Assembly: GCF_900240945.1 (NCBI RefSeq)
Contig: NZ_OESG01000013.1
Location: forward strand, 1,240,001-1,304,000
Source of the DNA: Mycobacterium sp. 3519A
Lineage (GTDB): Bacteria > Actinomycetota > Actinomycetes > Mycobacteriales > Mycobacteriaceae
DNA length: 64,000 bases
Direction: 5' to 3'
The number at the start of each line of letters is the position of its first letter. Within the stretch, counting starts at the first letter, position 1. The position numbers and the translations under genes are program-made. This document shows, piece after piece, positions 35,762-44,603 of the stretch. The notes beneath the pieces are model-generated. The model did no database searches and was not told where the DNA came from. It saw nothing but the letters and a program-made list of their open reading frames with translations.

Positions 35762-37477
35762 CTATTTGGCGGCCTGCAGGGTGATCTCGGAAATCGAGGT
35801 CCTGCTCTGGCCGTCGGTGGTGCCGAGTTTGGTGATCCACACCAGCACATTGGACGTCTGGGTGTCGTCGTGCACTTCGATCCGGTTGTGTCCCGGTTGC
35901 AGGGGCGTGGTCGGCGTCAGTTCGGTGGTGTCGGCCAACTTGGCGGGGTGTTCGGACTGCGACGCGCGGATCTGCACCTCGGTACCCGTGCTCGACAAGT
36001 CGATCGTCACGGCGCTGAGCGCGGTGGGCTGTTCCAGGTGCAGCAAAAGCCCTTCTCCCTCAATGAAAGTCGGGAAGGGCACCGGGTCGCGATAGGTGAC
36101 GGTGGACCACGCGGTGTCCGGATTGCCGTCGATCGCCAAGCCCGCCTTGTCGGGATTGTCCGGTGCGCCGCTCGGCGAGAACACCGTCGCACTCACCGGT
36201 TTGACGATCGGTCCCGGGCCGCCGGTCCAGAGGCCGAAGCCATTCGTGAGCCACAACGCCACGGCCAACGCCACCACGAGCACACCGGCGAGCGCGGCGA
36301 GCGCGATAGTGCGCATTCTGCCGCGATCATGCGACCGCGTCGGACGCTTGCCCGCCGAGACGTTGACGACGGTGTCCGCGTCCAGGGTGCCGCCGTCCCA
36401 GACGCCGCTGACCTCGACTTGATCCCCATCGGCGAGTTGGCCCGAGACCAGCTGGGTGTGTATCTCGACGGGGATCGGGGCGCTCGGCGTGTCGATCGAG
36501 TCGTGCGGCACGACATGAAACGACAACGTCCCGACCTCGCCGGGTGCGCCCGCGCGCTCGCGGATCCCGCGGGCGGTGCCGTGCAGCACCACCCGCTCGA
36601 GTCGCTGGGTGACTGGGCGGTCACCCGGGCTCGGCGCCGCACGCGGCGGCTGCTGGGTGAGGGCGCGGGCGAAGTCCAGGCACGTCGGGTACCGGTCCGC
36701 GGGGTCCTTGGCCAGCGCCCTGGCCAGCACGGCATCGAGGTGGGCAAGTTCGGGTCGCCGCTGCGAGATCGGCGGCGGAGGCGTGAACAGGTGGTGGCTG
36801 ATGACGACGGCGCGATTGGAATCGACGAACGGCGGCGCGCCGGTCAGCAGGTGAAAGGTGGTTGCCGCCAGCGCGTACTGATCCGCCCGCCCGTCGAGCG
36901 TCTTGTTGAGAAGTTGCTCGGGGGCGATGTAACTGATCGTCCCCAACGCGACGCCGTCGTCGGTGAGGTTGCTGACGTCGTCGATCCTGCGGGCGATGCC
37001 GAAATCCGTCAGCAGCACCCGGCGCCGGTGCCCGTCGGACGCGGCCACCAGGATGTTCTCCGGCTTGACGTCGCGGTGCAGCAGACGGCGTTCGTGGCCG
37101 AAGTCCAGCGCATCGGCCACCGCGGTGACGATCTCCGCCATGTCCTGTTCGGGCATACCGCCGGGATAGCTCTCGCGAATCAACCGGCCTGCGTCGGTGC
37201 CGTCGACGTATTCCATCGAGATCCACAGCCTGCCGTGGAACTCGCCGCGATCGAGAACACCGACGATATGCGGGTGCCACAGCGACGCCGCCAACTCGGC
37301 CTCGCGATTGAATCTGGCCCTGAATTCGTCGTCGTTGCCGGTGGCCGACAAGATCTTGAGCGCGTCGTATCGCGGCAGCCGGGGATGCTGGGCGAGGTAG
37401 ACCTCGCCCGCACCGCCTTTTCCGAGCATCCGCTGGATGACGTAACCAGCGAAAACCTCGCCGCTGTTGAACGGCAT
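35762..37477 (-). CDS. transmembrane Ser/Thr protein kinase with discoidin-like ectodomain
   Basis: 571-residue PknB-family kinase. The Gly-loop is [12 protein letters not shown] (18-29), catalytic Lys41 in [13 protein letters not shown] at 134-141, DFG at 158-160, with APEQ closing the activation segment. After the kinase domain an all-beta juxtamembrane region (about 290-375: [38 protein letters not shown]) looks like an OB-type fold. A transmembrane helix is at 389-410. The ectodomain (430-571), with [19 protein letters not shown] and [10 protein letters not shown], resembles carbohydrate-binding discoidin domains such as that of mycobacterial MviN. It may therefore sense wall carbohydrate. 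No cognate phosphatase is adjacent. Confidence 0.88.
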   Translation of the reverse strand: MPFNSGEVFAGYVIQRMLGKGGAGEVYLAQHPRLPRYDALKILSATGNDDEFRARFNREAELAASLWHPHIVGVLDRGEFHGRLWISMEYVDGTDAGRLIRESYPGGMPEQDMAEIVTAVADALDFGHERRLLHRDVKPENILVAASDGHRRRVLLTDFGIARRIDDVSNLTDDGVALGTISYIAPEQLLNKTLDGRADQYALAATTFHLLTGAPPFVDSNRAVVISHHLFTPPPPISQRRPELAHLDAVLARALAKDPADRYPTCLDFARALTQQPPRAAPSPGDRPVTQRLERVVLHGTARGIRERAGAPGEVGTLSFHVVPHDSIDTPSAPIPVEIHTQLVSGQLADGDQVEVSGVWDGGTLDADTVVNVSAGKRPTRSHDRGRMRTIALAALAGVLVVALAVALWLTNGFGLWTGGPGPIVKPVSATVFSPSGAPDNPDKAGLAIDGNPDTAWSTVTYRDPVPFPTFIEGEGLLLHLEQPTALSAVTIDLSSTGTEVQIRASQSEHPAKLADTTELTPTTPLQPGHNRIEVHDDTQTSNVLVWITKLGTTDGQSRTSISEITLQAAK

Positions 37478-37556
37478 CCCCGCAGCCTACAAACCGGCGA
37501 GGCGAGGCCGCGAATTCCGCTCTCGACGGCGACACCGACCGGACACGCCGCCTGGT

Positions 37557-37562
37557 TAAGAT
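37557..37562 (+). promoter_or_regulatory. -10 element TAAGAT, leaderless start
   Basis: TAAGAT stands eight bases before the ATG at 37571; there is no SD. Confidence 0.45.
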
Positions 37563-37570
37563 CCCGCTCC

Positions 37571-38941
37571 ATGTCGGCACCCCGAACCATCACCGAGCCA
37601 AGCCGCGAAATCGACGTCATCCACGAGACCGACGTGCTTGTCGTCGGCTCTGGCCCCGGCGGCCTGGCCGCTGCGCTTTCGGCCGCGCGGGCCGGTGTGG
37701 ACGTCGCGCTGGTCGAGCGCTTCGGCTGTTTCGGCGGGAACATCACCGCCGTCGGCGTCGAGGGATTCGCCTGGTACCGCCATGAGCAGACGGTGGAAGC
37801 AGGCGGCATCGGATGGGAATTCGAGCAGCGCGCCAAAGAGATGGGCGCAGCGGTGCCCGAAAGCCAGTCGCTGTCATATGAACTCGACTCCGAGGGATTC
37901 AAGCTGGTCGCGGACCGGCTGGTCGAGGAGGCGGGCGTTCATCCGATGCTGCACCGGCAGTTCGTCGCACCGTTGATGGACGGCGACGAAATCATCGGCA
38001 TCGTGACCGAATCCAAGGCGGGCCGCGAAGCGATCCTGGCGCGCCGCGTTGTCGACGCCACCGGTGACGCCGACGTCGCGACGCGCGCGGGCGCGCCGGT
38101 GCACAAGACACCGGTCGAGCAGATGATGGCGGCCTCGGTGATGTTCCACCTGGCGGGTGTCGACAAGACGGCGTTCCTGGCCGGTGTGGCAGAGGATCCG
38201 CAGACGTATCGCGATTGGGCCGCAGGCGAATTCGCCGCCGACACCGACGCCAAGGATGCCGACCTGTATTCGCCCTACCTCGGCAAGCCGTTCGCGAAAG
38301 CCATTGCCGACGGTCTGCTTCCTGACCACCTGAATACCATCGGCGGCACCTGGGGCGCGATGCACGACACCGGTGAACTGACGTACATGAATCTGGTCCA
38401 CCTCTCAGGCTGCGACGGCACCGACCCCGACAGCCTGACCCGCTTCGAGATCGAGGGCCGCAAACAAGCCATGCTCGCCATCGAGGCGCTGCGGCGCTAC
38501 ACACCGGGCTGTAAAGGCGCGCGCCTGCGCAACTTCGGGATGACCATCGGCATCCGCGACACCCGCAAGATCGACGCGGTCTACAACCTCACCGAGGCCG
38601 ATGTGCGCGGGCAGGGCCGATTCGACGACAGCATCGGCATCTACCCGGAGTTCATCGACGGCTACGGGGTGCTAGTGCTGCCGACTACGGGCCGCTACCT
38701 GCAGATCCCATACCGGTCGTTGCTGCCGCAGACGGTGCGCAACCTGATCGTCGCCGGGCGCGCGACCGGTGGTGACCGCATCGCGCACGCGGCGACCAGG
38801 AACATGTCCGCCTGCGCGGTCACGGGTCAGGGCGCGGGTGTGGCGGCCGCGTTGTCCGTCCGCGCGAACCGCGCCCTCGACGACGTGGACATCTCCGCGG
38901 TGCAGGCCGAACTGACCCGTCAGGGGGTCCGGATCAGCTGA
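37571..38941 (+). CDS. FAD-dependent oxidoreductase (FAD_oxidored family)
   Basis: 456-residue flavoprotein. The dinucleotide motif VLVVGSGPGGLAAALSAARAG is followed by VALVERFGCFGGNITAVGVEG and the FAD-closing RVVDATGDADVATRAGAP. CKGARLRNFGMTIGIRDTRKI and the C-terminal NLIVAGRATGGDRIAHAATRNMSACAVTGQGAG complete the FAD_oxidored pattern, seen in putative fumarate-reductase-like and hydroxylase enzymes. Substrate unknown. It is divergent from the kinase and overlaps the convergent solute-binding protein gene by 8 bp. Confidence 0.82.
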   Translation: MSAPRTITEPSREIDVIHETDVLVVGSGPGGLAAALSAARAGVDVALVERFGCFGGNITAVGVEGFAWYRHEQTVEAGGIGWEFEQRAKEMGAAVPESQSLSYELDSEGFKLVADRLVEEAGVHPMLHRQFVAPLMDGDEIIGIVTESKAGREAILARRVVDATGDADVATRAGAPVHKTPVEQMMAASVMFHLAGVDKTAFLAGVAEDPQTYRDWAAGEFAADTDAKDADLYSPYLGKPFAKAIADGLLPDHLNTIGGTWGAMHDTGELTYMNLVHLSGCDGTDPDSLTRFEIEGRKQAMLAIEALRRYTPGCKGARLRNFGMTIGIRDTRKIDAVYNLTEADVRGQGRFDDSIGIYPEFIDGYGVLVLPTTGRYLQIPYRSLLPQTVRNLIVAGRATGGDRIAHAATRNMSACAVTGQGAGVAAALSVRANRALDDVDISAVQAELTRQGVRIS

Positions 38942-40064
38942 TCACCTTCGACCAGTTGGCGCCGAGGTACTCCGCCATCTTCTTGCTCTGCGCGTCGGTC
39001 GGCAGTACGGGCGTGCCCTGCACCGACGGGAGCGCGGCGAGCAGGTTCTTGTCGACGGTGCCCGCCTTCTCCATGGCGTCGGCACGCACCGGCCTGGCGA
39101 GACCCTTGAGGTAGAGGTTCTGCCCCTCGTCGCTGTAGAGGAACTCCTGCCACAGCCGTGCCGCGGCCGGATGCGGTGCGTCCTTGTTGACGGCCTGGAA
39201 GTAGTAGCCGCCGACGAGCGCGTTGGACGGGACGAACACCCGCCAACTCGGCAGCTTCTTGGTCTCGGCGGCATTCAGGTAATCCCAGTCGACGACGACC
39301 GGTGTCTGGCCGGATTCGATGGTCGCGGGTGTCGGATCGACCGGGACGAAGTTGCCCGCCTGCTTGAGCTTGACGAAGAAGTCGACGCCGGGCGCGATGT
39401 CGTCCACCGATCCGCCGTTGGCGATCGCGGTCATCAGCACGCCGTTGGCCGCGGCGCTCGCCGTGGTGGGGTCACCGTTGAGCGCGACCTTGCCCTTGAA
39501 CTCGGGCTTCATCAAATCGTTGAGGTCTTTGATCTCGGGCACCTTCGACGAGTCGTAGCCGACGGACATGTAACCGCCGTAGTCGTTGACCCAGGTGCCG
39601 TTCGGGTCCTTGAACTGCGCGGGGATGTCGTCGAACGTCGCCACCTTGTACGGCGCGAACATCGCGGTGTTGGCCAACGCGATGGCCTGACCGAGGTCGA
39701 ATACGTCCGGTGCGGTGCTCTTGCCCTTCTGCTGGTTGGCGGCGTTGATCTCGTCCTGGCTGTTGGCATCCGGTTGCGCCGAGTTCACCTTGATGCCGTA
39801 CTTGCTGGCGAAGGTGTCGATGATCTCCTTGTAGTTGGCCCAATCCGGCGGCAGCGCAATCACATTGAGCTCACCCTCGGCTTTGGCGGCCTTCACCAGA
39901 CCGTCCATGCCGCCGAAATCGGCGGCTGAGGTGGCCTCTTTGGCGTTCACACCGGATTCCGTCTGGCCGCCGCTGTCCTTCTTTTCGGGCGGGGCGCATC
40001 CCACCAGTCCGATGACGACGAGAGCGGATGCTGCTGCGGCTGCGAGGAGCCGTGATGTGGTCAT
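38934..40064 (-). CDS. ABC transporter substrate-binding lipoprotein (PotD/Fbp type)
   Basis: 376-residue exported binding protein. The lipobox is LVGC at about residues 20-23, after a short signal peptide, so the mature N-terminal Cys is lipidated. The fold is a class II periplasmic binding protein of the iron/polyamine group: LNVIALPPDWANYKEIIDTFASKYG, VNSAQPDANSQDEINA, YGGYMSVGYDSSKVPEIKDL and VVVDWDYLNA. No permease or ATPase gene is adjacent, so its transporter is elsewhere or lost. ATG 40062-40064 follows GGAAGG. Ligand (polyamine, thiamine, iron or other) cannot be decided. Confidence 0.8.
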   Translation of the reverse strand: MTTSRLLAAAAASALVVIGLVGCAPPEKKDSGGQTESGVNAKEATSAADFGGMDGLVKAAKAEGELNVIALPPDWANYKEIIDTFASKYGIKVNSAQPDANSQDEINAANQQKGKSTAPDVFDLGQAIALANTAMFAPYKVATFDDIPAQFKDPNGTWVNDYGGYMSVGYDSSKVPEIKDLNDLMKPEFKGKVALNGDPTTASAAANGVLMTAIANGGSVDDIAPGVDFFVKLKQAGNFVPVDPTPATIESGQTPVVVDWDYLNAAETKKLPSWRVFVPSNALVGGYYFQAVNKDAPHPAAARLWQEFLYSDEGQNLYLKGLARPVRADAMEKAGTVDKNLLAALPSVQGTPVLPTDAQSKKMAEYLGANWSKVIS

Positions 40065-40131
40065 AGCCGAACCTTCCAATGGCAGAGGCACCGTGGCGTT
40101 GGAACACTATCGCGACGACTGCATGCAGGCG

Positions 40132-40977
40132 TCAGAATTTGGCGACTGCTCCGGCGTCGACCGGCAGCGCCGCTCCCGTGATGTACTGCGACTCGTCGGA
40201 GGCCAGGAACAGCACCGCGTTGCTGACCGCGCGCGCCTCGATGATCGGCTTGGGCAGCATGTGGAAGTGCCCGATCACCTGTGTCGCGTCGGCCATCGTC
40301 GGCTCGGTGAGGTCGGGTCGCACGGTGCGGCGGAAGTAGTCGTTGTCGATCATCGGTGTCAGAATGTTGCCGGGATGGATGGAGTTCACCCTGATCCACT
40401 GCGGGGCAAGCTCATTGGCCAACGAGTTCATCAGGCCGACCACGGCGTGTTTCGCCGACGCGTAGCCGGCCATGTAACCACCGCCGCGTAAGCCAAGCAT
40501 CGAGCTCACCAGGATGATCGAGCCGCCCCGGCCGTCCGACATGTGCGGTAGTGCCACCTTGACGGTGTGCATGACACCGGTCAGGTTGATGTCGAGCATT
40601 GTCTGCCAAGCGGTTTCGTCGATCATCGAGGCAGGTGCAGGCGATCCGGAGATGCCGGCATTGGCGATGACGATGTCGGGTCTGCCCAATGCGTCGACGC
40701 CCTGCTGCAGCGCGGCGCGCAATCCGTCGAGGTCCCTGACGTCGGCCCGTGCGGTGACGATGCGCCGGTCCAGCTTCTCGACGAGCGTCGCGGTTTCGTC
40801 GAGATCGGCTTCGGTGGCGCCGGGATAGCCTGCGGCGTCGATGTCGGCGCACACGTCAACGGCGATGATGTCGGCGCCTTCCTCCGCCAACCGGACCGCG
40901 TGTTCGCGGCCCTGGCCACGCGCTGCGCCGGTGATGAACGCAACTTTGCCCGCCACCCTGCCAACTGTGTTCGTCAT
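40132..40977 (-). CDS. mycofactocin-coupled short-chain dehydrogenase
   Basis: 281-residue SDR with features of the mycofactocin-coupled group: GKVAFITGAARGQGREHAVR and EEGADIIAVDVCADIDA at the cofactor site, NAGISGSPAP, Ser in LVSSMLGL and YASAKHAV. The loop LNINLTG-equivalent is LDINLTGVMHTV. These enzymes hold NAD(H) tightly and pass electrons to the peptide-derived redox carrier mycofactocin, typically oxidising alcohols. No mft genes are in the window. It is divergent from the WS/DGAT gene with a 71-bp spacer containing TTCGCGC/GCGCGAA arms (40986-40992 and 41017-41023). Confidence 0.85.
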   Translation of the reverse strand: MTNTVGRVAGKVAFITGAARGQGREHAVRLAEEGADIIAVDVCADIDAAGYPGATEADLDETATLVEKLDRRIVTARADVRDLDGLRAALQQGVDALGRPDIVIANAGISGSPAPASMIDETAWQTMLDINLTGVMHTVKVALPHMSDGRGGSIILVSSMLGLRGGGYMAGYASAKHAVVGLMNSLANELAPQWIRVNSIHPGNILTPMIDNDYFRRTVRPDLTEPTMADATQVIGHFHMLPKPIIEARAVSNAVLFLASDESQYITGAALPVDAGAVAKF

Positions 40978-41035
40978 CGTGACCTTTCGCGCGCGGAGTT
41001 TTGGCTTCTATATCTTGCGCGAAGTGATGCCCGGG

Positions 41036-41041
41036 TAGCGT
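41036..41041 (+). promoter_or_regulatory. -10 element TAGCGT, leaderless start
   Basis: TTGCGC (41015-41020), 15-bp spacer, TAGCGT, then seven bases to the ATG at 41049; consistent with a leaderless transcript. Confidence 0.45.
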
Positions 41042-41048
41042 CGCATCG

Positions 41049-42419
41049 ATGGAGCTGATTTCGCCGACCGATTCGATGTTCCTCATCGGCGAATCCCGGG
41101 AACATCCGATGCACGTCGCGGGCCTGCAACTCTTCGAACCGCCGGAGGGCAGCGGCCCGGACTTCGTCCGCGATCTGCACCAGACGATCGTCAAGAACGA
41201 CGACTTCCAACCGACGTTCCGGAAGCACCCCGGCAGGCTTCTCGGCGGCATCTCCACCGTGGCGTGGGCGTTCGACGACGAGGTCGACATCGACTATCAC
41301 CTGCGCAGGTCGGCGATTCCGCGGCCGGGTCGCGTCCGCGAGTTGCTCGAGTTGACGTCACGCTGGCACGGGACGCTGCTCGATCGGCACCGACCGCTGT
41401 GGGAGACGCACCTCGTCGAGGGCCTCCAGGACGGCCGCTTCGCCATCTACTCCAAGATCCACCACGCGCTGCTCGACGGTATCTCCGCCCAGCGGCTCAC
41501 CATTCGGTCGATGTCGCCGGATCCGGACGACCGTGAGATCCGGGTGCCGTGGGCACTGGGCCCGAAGCGCAGGAGTAGGGACGCCGCAGCGCAGCGGTCC
41601 GTCCTGCAGACGATCACCGGGGCAGTCGGATCGGTCGCTTCGCTGGCCCCTTCGACACTGTCGGTAGCCAGGGCCGCGCTGCTGGAACAGCAGTTGACCC
41701 TTCCGTTCCGGGCGCCCAAGACCATGTTCAACGTGCCGATCGGGGGAGCGCGCCGCGTCGCGGCGCAGTCGTGGCCGCTGACGCGCATCCGGGCGATCAA
41801 GTCCGCGGCGGGTGTCACCGTCAACGACGTCGTGCTGGCGATGTGCTCGGGTGCGCTGCGCGCCTATCTCCTCGAATTGGATGCGCTACCGGATACGCCG
41901 TTGGTGGCCATGGTTCCGGTCAGCCTGCGCGCCGAGGACGAGCAGGATGCCGGCGGCAACATGGTCGGCACGATCCTGTGCAACCTCGCCACTGACACCG
42001 CCGATCCCGCCAAGCGGTTGGCCGCGATCAACGCGTCGATGCGCGACAACAAGCAGGTGTTCGCCGAGTTGCCCCGTACCCAGGCGCTCGCGCTGTCGGC
42101 GTTCCTGATGTCCGGTATCGCGCTTGGACTGCTGCCCGGGTTCGTGTCGTCGGCGCCGCCGCCGTTCAACATCGTCATCTCCAACGTCCCGGGTGCGCGA
42201 GAACCGTTGTACTGGAACGGCGCCCGCTTGGACGGCAACTACCCGCTGTCCATCGCGCTGGACGGACAAGCCATCAACATCACGTTGACGAGCAACGCCG
42301 ACAACCTCGACTTCGGCCTGGTGGGATGCCGGCGCAGCGTTCCTCATCTGCAGCGCCTGCTGACGCACCTGGAAGACTCGCTGAGCGATCTGGAACAGGC
42401 CGTCGGAATCGCGAACTGA
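41049..42419 (+). CDS. wax ester synthase/diacylglycerol acyltransferase (WS/DGAT)
   Basis: 456-residue acyltransferase forming triacylglycerol or wax esters at the membrane or lipid-droplet surface. The active-site motif HHALLDG is at residues 138-144 (His139, Asp143), preceded by RPLWETHLVEGL. The C-terminal domain contains TVNDVVLAMCSGALRAYL, the MVPVSLR region and NIVISNVPGAREPLYWNGA. This is one of the multiple mycobacterial Tgs-like enzymes; the exact paralogue is unclear. Its stop overlaps the ATG of the next gene by one base (TGATG). Confidence 0.9.
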   Translation: MELISPTDSMFLIGESREHPMHVAGLQLFEPPEGSGPDFVRDLHQTIVKNDDFQPTFRKHPGRLLGGISTVAWAFDDEVDIDYHLRRSAIPRPGRVRELLELTSRWHGTLLDRHRPLWETHLVEGLQDGRFAIYSKIHHALLDGISAQRLTIRSMSPDPDDREIRVPWALGPKRRSRDAAAQRSVLQTITGAVGSVASLAPSTLSVARAALLEQQLTLPFRAPKTMFNVPIGGARRVAAQSWPLTRIRAIKSAAGVTVNDVVLAMCSGALRAYLLELDALPDTPLVAMVPVSLRAEDEQDAGGNMVGTILCNLATDTADPAKRLAAINASMRDNKQVFAELPRTQALALSAFLMSGIALGLLPGFVSSAPPPFNIVISNVPGAREPLYWNGARLDGNYPLSIALDGQAINITLTSNADNLDFGLVGCRRSVPHLQRLLTHLEDSLSDLEQAVGIAN

Positions 42420-43144
42420 TGCTGTCGGCCTCCGCCCAACGGGAGTTCACGGCCTACGGCCCATCACATCTGGTGGTGCTCACCGTGTTCGCGGTCGGCG
42501 CGGTGCTGCTCGTCTGGATCGGACGGCGACAGACCCAGTCGCAGGCGCGGCTACTCGGCCGCGTGCTGGCGGTGCTGCTCGTCGCGGCGTTCGCGGTGGC
42601 GTTGGTGTACAAGCTGATCCGGCCGGACATTGCGACCTCGGTGCCGCTGCAGTTGTGTGACGTCGCCGAACTCACCGCCGCCTACGCCTTGTGGTCGCAA
42701 CGGCATTGGGCTTTCGTGCTCGCCTACTACTGGGGCTTGGTGCTGAGTTCGCAAGCGTTGCTGACCCCCGATGTCGGAACACCGGAGGAGGGTGCACCGG
42801 ATTTCCCGCACCACCTGTTCCTCACGTTCTTCACGCTTCACGTTCTGGTGGTGTGGGCCGCGATCTATCTCACGTGGGGGCAACGGAATCGGCCGAGTTG
42901 GCGCGACTACCGCTTCGCGGTCATCGTGACCCTCGGGTGGGCGGCGTTCACGTTCGTCTTCAACGTCATCGCCGGCACCAACTACGGCTATCTCAACTCA
43001 AAGCCGCCCACTGCGTCAGTGCTCGACGTATTGGGCCCGTGGCCGATCTATCTGTTCGCCGAGATCGCGATCGTGCTCGTCGTGTGGGCGCTGATGACGT
43101 GGCCATGGGAACGGCGACGGGCAACCGACTTCTCAACAACCTGA
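42419..43144 (+). CDS. TIGR02206/YwaF family integral membrane protein
   Basis: 241-residue protein with six or seven helices and family patterns FTAYGPSHLVVLTVF (N-terminal His), PLQLCDVAELTAAYALW (helix with the family CD-E motif) and FVFNVIAGTNYGYLNSKPP. The family is known only by sequence; function is unknown. Translation is probably coupled to the WS/DGAT gene through TGATG. Its last ~150 bp may be overlapped on the other strand by a small membrane protein. Confidence 0.8.
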   Translation: MLSASAQREFTAYGPSHLVVLTVFAVGAVLLVWIGRRQTQSQARLLGRVLAVLLVAAFAVALVYKLIRPDIATSVPLQLCDVAELTAAYALWSQRHWAFVLAYYWGLVLSSQALLTPDVGTPEEGAPDFPHHLFLTFFTLHVLVVWAAIYLTWGQRNRPSWRDYRFAVIVTLGWAAFTFVFNVIAGTNYGYLNSKPPTASVLDVLGPWPIYLFAEIAIVLVVWALMTWPWERRRATDFSTT

Positions 43145-43325
43145 ACACCCGATTGCGGCGCAGAGTCGTCCCCGCGATCAGTCCGGCCAATACACCCAAG
43201 AGGAAGTACCCGCGAGCACGCTTTCGCCGACGCAGCATCACCGCCGCGGCGATGAAGCCAGCCATCGCGCCCGCGCCAGCAGTCGCCGCAAACAAAATCA
43301 GGTGCAGCGTCCCGGCCGCGGTCAT
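42993..43325 (-). CDS. possible small two-helix membrane protein
   Basis: 110 residues from an ATG at 43323-43325. The N-terminal 60 residues look genuinely coding: helix LHLILFAATAGAGAMAGFIA, then AVMLRRRKRARGYFLLGV and a second helix GVLAGLIAGTTL. The C-terminal half is basic and lies antisense to the end of the YwaF-like gene. If real, the protein fills an otherwise empty 262-bp gap between convergent genes. No SD is evident. Call is tentative. Confidence 0.4.
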   Translation of the reverse strand: MTAAGTLHLILFAATAGAGAMAGFIAAAVMLRRRKRARGYFLLGVLAGLIAGTTLRRNRVFRLLRSRLPVAVPMATSSAPTRRARSRSRRTDRSATGPIRRALTQWAALS

Positions 43326-43406
43326 GGTGCCCGATACAACCACCGGCGCCATCGGACCGGAAGTGCTCGCGGCCTGTCGTGACCAAACCGAGGGCGCGGC
43401 GTTACC

Positions 43407-44603
43407 TCACGCGACCGCGACCCTTTCGCGGCGCGCAACACCGATGTTCACGCCCAGTCCCAGCGTCAGGACGACGACGACCGCGCCGCATGCCGCCGCG
43501 AGATCCTTATCGACCAGGTGGCCGACCACCGGCAGCGTCAACGCGGTCGTCAGGCCGATGACTGCTTGCCGCAGTGCACCGATCCTGCCCAGTGTCGACG
43601 ATTTGGCGCCGACCTGAAGAATGCTCACCTGTTCGCTCGATGACACCGCTACGCCGAGGCCCAGCAGCACAGCGCCGACGGGAACCGCCGATTGGCCTGG
43701 CGTACCGCCGAATCCAAGACCGATCGCGATGGTCGTGAAGCCCAGGATTTGGGTCGCGAAGCCCGCTGTGACGCTCCCTCTGCTCGATACCCGCGACGAG
43801 TACCGTCCCCACACCGCAGGCGCGGCTATCGCGCCGACTGCGAAGCAGACATCCAGGATGCCCAGCCAGCTTTCATTTCCGTACAACTCGTGCACGAGCG
43901 GCGCCAGCGCGACGTTGAACGCGGCGATCGTCAGGAAGTCGACACCGAGGAGCAACAGGGAAAGCACCGACCACGGGCTGTTGAGCGCGTCGCGCAGTAC
44001 GGAGATCCAAGTGTCTTTGGCGGCGTCGTCGTCTTCGTGCAACGGCGACACCGCCGAACGCGCCGACGCCAACGCATATGCCGCGAGCGCGTACGCCGTC
44101 GCGGCGGCGAAGAACGCCCACTTGGGTCCCGTCGCCCACAGGAACGCGCCTGCCACCGCGCCGCCGGTGATCTGTCCGGCCTGCACGGACACGGTCCACC
44201 GCATGTTGTACCGGGGCAGATCAGTCTGATGCAGGGAGCGCGGGCCCACCGCGAAGATCCCGGCGCGGTAGAACGGGCGAATCAGGTTGACGATCAGGCC
44301 GACCGCGATGCCCATCACCATCAGACCCGCGGGCGCGACCAAATACCCCATCAGCGCCAGCCCGGGAACGATCGATGCGACCGCGCAGACCACCGCCGGG
44401 TTGACCCGATCGGCCACGCTCCCGGCGAGCGCCCCGAGCAGTACCGGCACCAGGTATTCGATCACCACCACACCGGTGAACGCCGACACCGAACCAGACC
44501 TCTCGAAAAGCGCCTGCCCCAAGGTGATCGTGAAGCAACCCGACGCCAGATTGAACAACATCGAGCCCGCTAGTACCCGCATCCCGGGCCAGTGGGGAAT
44601 CAC
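43407..44603 (-). CDS. MFS exporter of ATP-grasp cluster
   Basis: 398-residue, twelve-helix MFS permease of the enterobactin-exporter/DHA3-like type. It begins MRVLAGSMLFNLASGCFTITLGQ after GTG-initiated MIPHWPG; EYLVPVLLGALAGSVADRVNP is the helix 2-3 loop (motif A equivalent) and a charged central loop is SPLHEDDDAAKDTW. GTG 44601-44603 overlaps the stop of the ATP-grasp gene by four bases (GTGA). As the last gene of a five-gene biosynthetic operon, it is the probable exporter of the product. Confidence 0.82.
   Translation of the reverse strand: MIPHWPGMRVLAGSMLFNLASGCFTITLGQALFERSGSVSAFTGVVVIEYLVPVLLGALAGSVADRVNPAVVCAVASIVPGLALMGYLVAPAGLMVMGIAVGLIVNLIRPFYRAGIFAVGPRSLHQTDLPRYNMRWTVSVQAGQITGGAVAGAFLWATGPKWAFFAAATAYALAAYALASARSAVSPLHEDDDAAKDTWISVLRDALNSPWSVLSLLLLGVDFLTIAAFNVALAPLVHELYGNESWLGILDVCFAVGAIAAPAVWGRYSSRVSSRGSVTAGFATQILGFTTIAIGLGFGGTPGQSAVPVGAVLLGLGVAVSSSEQVSILQVGAKSSTLGRIGALRQAVIGLTTALTLPVVGHLVDKDLAAACGAVVVVLTLGLGVNIGVARRERVAVA

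Noticed and set aside
35318..38941. A 1207-codon open frame on the + strand
   Set aside because: Its first two thirds are antisense to the Ser/Thr kinase and DUF2855 genes; only the part from 37571 is coding (FAD oxidoreductase).
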